IMG/VR virus record: IMGVR_UViG_3300007735_000515
Span: 1-24,638 of that record
Length of the DNA stretch: 24,638 bases
Strand: one strand, 5' to 3'
From: a virus
A program made the position numbers and the translations under genes. The notes below the pieces were generated by a model, which saw nothing but the letters and a program-made list of their open reading frames with translations, did no database searches and was not told the DNA's origin. This document shows, piece by piece, positions 21,600 through 24,638 of this stretch. The stretch's first letter is position 1, and every line of letters begins with the position of its first letter.

Positions 21600-21884
21600 A
21601 TGAAATATAGTCAAGTTAGAAACTGTAAATGGGCGACAGAAGATCATTCATCTATTGAATGTGAAGTGTTTTTTGATGATATTAATTCAGAAGAGTGGAC
21701 ACCTTTTTGTGCAAATCCTAATGACCACTACGAACATGGTCGTGAAATATTTGCAAGAGCAGCTGCGGGTGAGTTTGGTGAAGTAGCAGAATATGTTCCA
21801 CCGCCACCACCACCAAAACCAAAATTAACTGACCCAACAATAGATGTTACACCAACAGAGGTTACAACAGAACCAATTCTTTAA
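21600..21884 (+). CDS. Small acidic protein linked to tail fibre
   Basis: A 94-residue acidic protein. The core (MKYSQVRNCKWATEDHSSIE, then WTPFCANPNDHYEHGREIFARAAAGEFGEVAEY) resembles small proteins commonly encoded right after tail fibre genes in phages, possibly fibre chaperones or assembly factors. A poly-Pro stretch (VPPPPPPKPK, about 66-75) leads to a disordered Thr/Pro tail. It has a weak AAGGAAA ribosome site, and its stop shares an A with the next ATG. A fibre-assembly role is plausible by position only. Confidence 0.7.
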   Translation: MKYSQVRNCKWATEDHSSIECEVFFDDINSEEWTPFCANPNDHYEHGREIFARAAAGEFGEVAEYVPPPPPPKPKLTDPTIDVTPTEVTTEPIL

Positions 21885-22486
21885 TGGTAATACATAAAAT
21901 AAAAGAACCATTTCCTCATTTAATTATTGAGGATTTTTATAGCGAAGATGAATTAAAACTTATATGGCGAGAACTAGATTTTTTAACCTCGCCTAACAAG
22001 TTGATGCCTGCCAATTTAGATGGTTCAACTCAAAATTCAAATGCCTTGTCATTAAGTCTTGTTAATATTTATAAAGATTTAAAATATTCAAATATATCTT
22101 TTATAAATAAAAAAATACTGTCATGTGAAATTAAAGATGCTTTTTTATCTTTAAGTGAGTTTTTTGGGCATATGTCTTTAATAAATCATATGTTTATAAA
22201 AATAAAATATTATGAAAATGGTCATAATTATCATAAACATCAAGATATAGCTAGATTTACAGGAATAAATTATTTATATAAAGAACCTAAAAAATTTGAA
22301 GGCGGTGATTTGTATTTTGATGATTATAAATATAAAATAGAGCTAAAAAATAATATGTTTATATTATTTATGGGTTGTTTGTGGCATTCTGTTACACCAA
22401 TTATTTTAAATGAAGATGCTTATATAACAGGAAACGGTAAATATTCAATTACTAATTTTTTAGGTATAGATGAAAACATACGATAA
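21884..22486 (+). CDS. 2-oxoglutarate/Fe(II)-dependent oxygenase (first)
   Basis: A 200-residue protein of the prolyl-4-hydroxylase-like superfamily. The iron triad appears as H119-Q-D121 in HKHQDIARF and H168 in GCLWHSVTP, with K186 as a possible 2-oxoglutarate ligand. FEGGDLYF (128-135) is the usual strand before the second half. These enzymes hydroxylate amino-acid side chains, sugars or nucleic acids. The gene starts on the previous stop (TAATG) and overlaps the next oxygenase by 17 bases. It is markedly more AT-rich than the capsid genes. The substrate is unknown; it may be a virion protein or a surface glycan. Confidence 0.78.
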   Translation: MVIHKIKEPFPHLIIEDFYSEDELKLIWRELDFLTSPNKLMPANLDGSTQNSNALSLSLVNIYKDLKYSNISFINKKILSCEIKDAFLSLSEFFGHMSLINHMFIKIKYYENGHNYHKHQDIARFTGINYLYKEPKKFEGGDLYFDDYKYKIELKNNMFILFMGCLWHSVTPIILNEDAYITGNGKYSITNFLGIDENIR

Positions 22487-22955
22487 TTTTTTAACTGAAC
22501 AAGATAAAGATTACATACAGTCAATTATCAAAAGTCCTAAATGGCAATGGGGACATCAATCAAAAAGTCAGGATACTAATTATTTTTGGAAATTAGATAA
22601 ATTAGAGTTTGATGAATTTTTTAATCCTTATTTAATTAACAAAATTAAAGAATTAACAAATGATGATTTGGCTATAGAGCGGATTTATATGAACGGCCAA
22701 ACAGGTGGCAGTCATGGAACTTTACACAAAGATACTGAATATGAGAATGGTAGAACATTCATAATCTACTGTAATCCTGAATGGAATATAGAATGGGGTG
22801 GCGGCACTTACTTTGCAGAAACTGATTCAATAATTAATTGCAAACCTTATTCAGCGGTGTATTTTCAAAACAATATAGACCATTTTGCTATGCCTTTAAG
22901 CAAAGATTATAATGGTTTACGAGTAACATTAGCATTTAAGCTTTTAAAGATATGA
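22470..22955 (+). CDS. 2-oxoglutarate/Fe(II)-dependent oxygenase (second)
   Basis: A 161-residue oxygenase with a full set of ligands: H86-K-D88 in GTLHKDTEY, H138 in NNIDHFAMP, and R151 in NGLRVTLAF, 13 residues later, as expected for 2-oxoglutarate binding. WGGGTYFAETD (109-119) is the conserved middle strand. It is short but complete for a core double-stranded beta-helix. It overlaps the first oxygenase (17 bases) and the sulfotransferase-like gene (4 bases), so the four genes are probably one translation-coupled unit. The two oxygenases differ enough to suggest different substrates or successive steps. Confidence 0.8.
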   Translation: MKTYDNFLTEQDKDYIQSIIKSPKWQWGHQSKSQDTNYFWKLDKLEFDEFFNPYLINKIKELTNDDLAIERIYMNGQTGGSHGTLHKDTEYENGRTFIIYCNPEWNIEWGGGTYFAETDSIINCKPYSAVYFQNNIDHFAMPLSKDYNGLRVTLAFKLLKI

Positions 22956-23632
22956 AATACTCAATTTTTCACACCTCGCATTGTGGCTCAACTTTATTAG
23001 CTTCTCTTTTAAGTAAATCTATCCCCACATTAACAGAGCCATCGTGGTCACACGAATTAAAAGATAAAGAAGATCCAATATCTTATATTAATAAAAATCA
23101 CATAGATAATCAGCTAGTAAAATATTCAAGTGTATATTGTTATTTAATGCCACAAGTTGAAGGTAAAAAAATATTTTTATATAGACCACTTATTTCTCAT
23201 TTAAACAAATTAAAAAATAGTCAAGAAACAACATTTCATTTAAATGTAATAACTTCTAACTTACATCCTAAAACAAAGTCTTGGGATATGGGAACGACTG
23301 AAACAACTGTACAAACTTTATTGTGGATGGATAGATGCTTTTGGGTTATAGACTCAAAAGATGTTTTATTAGTTAATGCTCAAGACTTATTTGATGATCC
23401 ACAAAAAATAGCTAAAAAAGTCTGTCGGTTTTTTGAAATTGAATATGTTCCTGTTGAGATTAACTACCAAGTTAAATTAGCAAATCTTAACCATTCTAAT
23501 GAGCCAATTAATGTAGATAATGTTGATATTAAAATAAATTATTTGGAACCTATTGAGTCTATTGATTTTAATCTTTTAAGGTGGGTAGATAAAATTATAG
23601 AAAACCATCCAAAACTTAAATACTTTACATGA
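22952..23632 (+). CDS. Sulfotransferase-like protein
   Basis: A 226-residue protein. The N-terminal loop FHTSHCGSTLLASLLSK (6-22) is like the 5'-phosphosulfate-binding P-loop of PAPS-dependent sulfotransferases. IFLYRPLISHLNKLKNS (74-90) stands where the 3'-phosphate-binding region (R...S-type) occurs, and the C-terminus has DLFDDPQKIAKKVCRFFEI (145-163), a stretch common near the end of such enzymes. It would move sulfate from PAPS to a hydroxyl group. It overlaps its neighbours on both sides by 4 bases. The next gene encodes an APS-kinase-like protein, the enzyme class that makes PAPS, which strengthens the call. Confidence 0.75.
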   Translation: MKYSIFHTSHCGSTLLASLLSKSIPTLTEPSWSHELKDKEDPISYINKNHIDNQLVKYSSVYCYLMPQVEGKKIFLYRPLISHLNKLKNSQETTFHLNVITSNLHPKTKSWDMGTTETTVQTLLWMDRCFWVIDSKDVLLVNAQDLFDDPQKIAKKVCRFFEIEYVPVEINYQVKLANLNHSNEPINVDNVDIKINYLEPIESIDFNLLRWVDKIIENHPKLKYFT

Positions 23633-24051
23633 AAATACTTATTATGGGTTTGTCAGGAAGTGGCAAATCCGAGTTAGCTAAAGAATTACATAGTTTGTTT
23701 AAAAATAATAAAAAATCATCAATCCGTATTAATGGTGATGAGGTAAGAGAAGCCAACAACGATTGGGACTTTAGCCCTGAAGGTCGAATAAGACAAGCCG
23801 AAAGAATGGCAAAGTTAGCCAAAAAAAGCGAAGCTGATTACGTCATAGCTGATTTTATAGCTCCTACCAAACAAATTAGAGACATTTTTAGCCCTGATAT
23901 GTTAATATGGCTAGACACCGTGAGGTCTAGCAAATATACCAATACTGATGTGTTATTTGAACCTCCTTTAATGTATAATTACAGAATCACAGAAAAAAAC
24001 GCCAGCAAATGGGCGCAAATCATTTATAAAGACATTAACAATGGAACTTAA
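23629..24051 (+). CDS. Adenylylsulfate (APS) kinase-like protein
   Basis: A 140-residue P-loop kinase: Walker A GLSGSGKS (7-14), RINGDEVREANNDWDFSPEG (33-52) in the position of the APS-kinase DGDxxR...GFS motif, then RIRQAERMAKLAK (53-65), and VIADFIAPTKQIR like the VSFISPxxxxR strand. The reaction is APS plus ATP to PAPS. At 140 residues it is shorter than bacterial CysC (about 200) and lacks part of the C-terminal lid, so activity should be tested. It overlaps the sulfotransferase-like gene by 4 bases, so donor synthesis and use are encoded together. I do not use the cysC symbol because the protein is shortened. Confidence 0.78.
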   Translation: MKILIMGLSGSGKSELAKELHSLFKNNKKSSIRINGDEVREANNDWDFSPEGRIRQAERMAKLAKKSEADYVIADFIAPTKQIRDIFSPDMLIWLDTVRSSKYTNTDVLFEPPLMYNYRITEKNASKWAQIIYKDINNGT

Positions 24052-24053
24052 TT

Positions 24054-24155
24054 ATGAAATATATAATTTGGGTTTTGGTTGTGGCATGCCTATTGGTTTG
24101 TGTTCACTCCCATCCAGCCTTCGCTAAAACCTTATTACAAGGACTTAAATGCTAA
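24054..24155 (+). CDS. 33-residue signal-peptide microprotein
   Basis: A short ORF between the APS-kinase-like and holin-like genes. The product has a classic signal-peptide shape: KY at the start, a hydrophobic core (IIWVLVVACLLVCV), and a likely cut after AFA (21-24 region), leaving only KTLLQGLKC. Its stop overlaps the next ATG (ATGCTAA). It has no clear lipobox. It could be a tiny membrane or periplasmic lysis accessory, but the length allows little certainty. Confidence 0.5.
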   Translation: MKYIIWVLVVACLLVCVHSHPAFAKTLLQGLKC

Positions 24156-24631
24156 CTCTATTCTCAACACTAATATCTTTTTTGTCGGGCGGATTGCCTC
24201 GTCTATTAGATTTCTTTCAAGACAAATCCGATAAAAAACAAGAACTTGCTTTAGCTCAACTGCAAATCGAACGTGAGTTACAACTTAAAAAAGCAGGATT
24301 AGAAGTTCAAGAACGTATTGAAGCTATTGAGTTACAGGGTATTGAATCTCGTGCCGCAGTAGATGAAAGAACTGCATTATATAATCACGATATAGAAATA
24401 GGTAAAGGGGCATCACGCTGGGTTATAAACTTAAGAGCAAGTGTTAGGCCTGTGATTACGTATGGCATGTTTATATTATTTGCGTTTGTAGAGATATTTG
24501 GTTTTTACTACGCTACACAGTCTAACGTAGAGTTTATGACTGCGCTTCAAACCTTGTGGAGTAAAGATACACAAATTATTTGGGCATCTATTGTATCATT
24601 TTGGTTTGGTACTCAAGCCTTTAAGAAATGA
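24149..24631 (+). CDS. Holin, 3-TM/GTA-holin-like
   Basis: A 160-residue membrane protein. A short hydrophobic N-terminus (LTLFSTLISFLSGGLPRLL) is followed by a charged coiled coil (about 26-88) and then two hydrophobic segments (about 99-121, RPVITYGMFILFAFVEIFGF; about 143-157, IWASIVSFWFGTQAF). The sequence WVINLRASVRPVITYGMF is a hallmark of the 3-TM holin family found in phages and gene-transfer agents. Holins permeabilise the inner membrane at the end of infection. No endolysin lies within the window; it may be just beyond the right edge, which is only 7 bases away. The stop at 24631 leaves the gene complete. Confidence 0.8.
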   Translation: MLTLFSTLISFLSGGLPRLLDFFQDKSDKKQELALAQLQIERELQLKKAGLEVQERIEAIELQGIESRAAVDERTALYNHDIEIGKGASRWVINLRASVRPVITYGMFILFAFVEIFGFYYATQSNVEFMTALQTLWSKDTQIIWASIVSFWFGTQAFKK

Positions 24632-24638
24632 AACTAAG

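Noticed and set aside
21884-22955. Two oxygenase ORFs as one frameshifted gene
   Set aside because: Each has its own HxD...H iron triad and full-length core, so they are two genes.
1-24638. Direct terminal repeats marking a complete phage genome
   Set aside because: The first and last bases show no matching string, so the window looks like an internal or partial segment.

Overview
This window is the structural (late) half of a tailed-phage genome, probably from an uncultured aquatic phage. The order terS, terL, portal, GroES-like protein, scaffold and major capsid, followed by small virion proteins, tail fibre and holin, all on the + strand, is a classic morphogenesis block. No integrase, tRNA, CRISPR array, tape measure, tail sheath or endolysin is visible. 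The missing tape measure and sheath hint at a short-tailed phage, but the window is partial. The DNA is AT-rich. The most telling host clue is a complete 23-residue PqqA-type peptide gene (10189-10260), which points to a PQQ-using proteobacterium. A methylotroph such as a Methylophilaceae-like betaproteobacterium is my best guess (inference).

Layout. Positions 1-1500 hold two leftward genes. One is an unrecognised 231-residue protein with its own promoter, a leader hairpin and tandem terminators. The other is a SprT-like metallopeptidase homologue. A divergent promoter region (about 1499-1600) separates them from the rightward late block. Positions 1601-10030 hold DNA packaging and head genes: TerS, TerL, a tiny linker ORF, portal, a GroES-like co-chaperonin, a scaffold-like protein, a decoration-like protein and a Mu gpT-like major capsid protein. 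Positions 10050-10440 interrupt this block with a self-contained cassette: terminator, sigma70-type promoter with an operator-like palindrome, pqqA, and a UUCG terminator. An extended -10 promoter and a structured RNA leader follow for the next virion gene. Positions 10442-19103 carry many small, often translationally overlapping virion or accessory proteins. They include a set of Lys/Gly-rich proteins sharing a GKTKGR tag, two connector or adaptor-like proteins, and a methyltransferase-DUF115 fusion set between two beta-rich virion proteins. Positions 19113-21884 hold a protein with 22-residue repeats, the tail fibre and a small fibre-linked protein. Positions 21884-24051 are a very AT-rich modification cassette: two 2-oxoglutarate/Fe(II) oxygenases, a sulfotransferase-like protein and an APS-kinase-like protein. 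A signal-peptide microprotein and a 3-TM-holin-like protein end the window.

How the parts may work together. The head genes build and fill the capsid, and the GroES-like protein may adapt the host chaperonin to capsid folding. The pqqA cassette looks like a moron: an independently transcribed accessory gene that would feed precursor peptide into host PQQ biosynthesis and so support methanol or other alcohol dehydrogenases during infection. The distal cassette has the parts to make PAPS and transfer sulfate, next to two hydroxylases and directly after the tail-fibre genes. This suggests chemical decoration of a virion or surface molecule. Both functional proposals are inferences from motifs and gene order.
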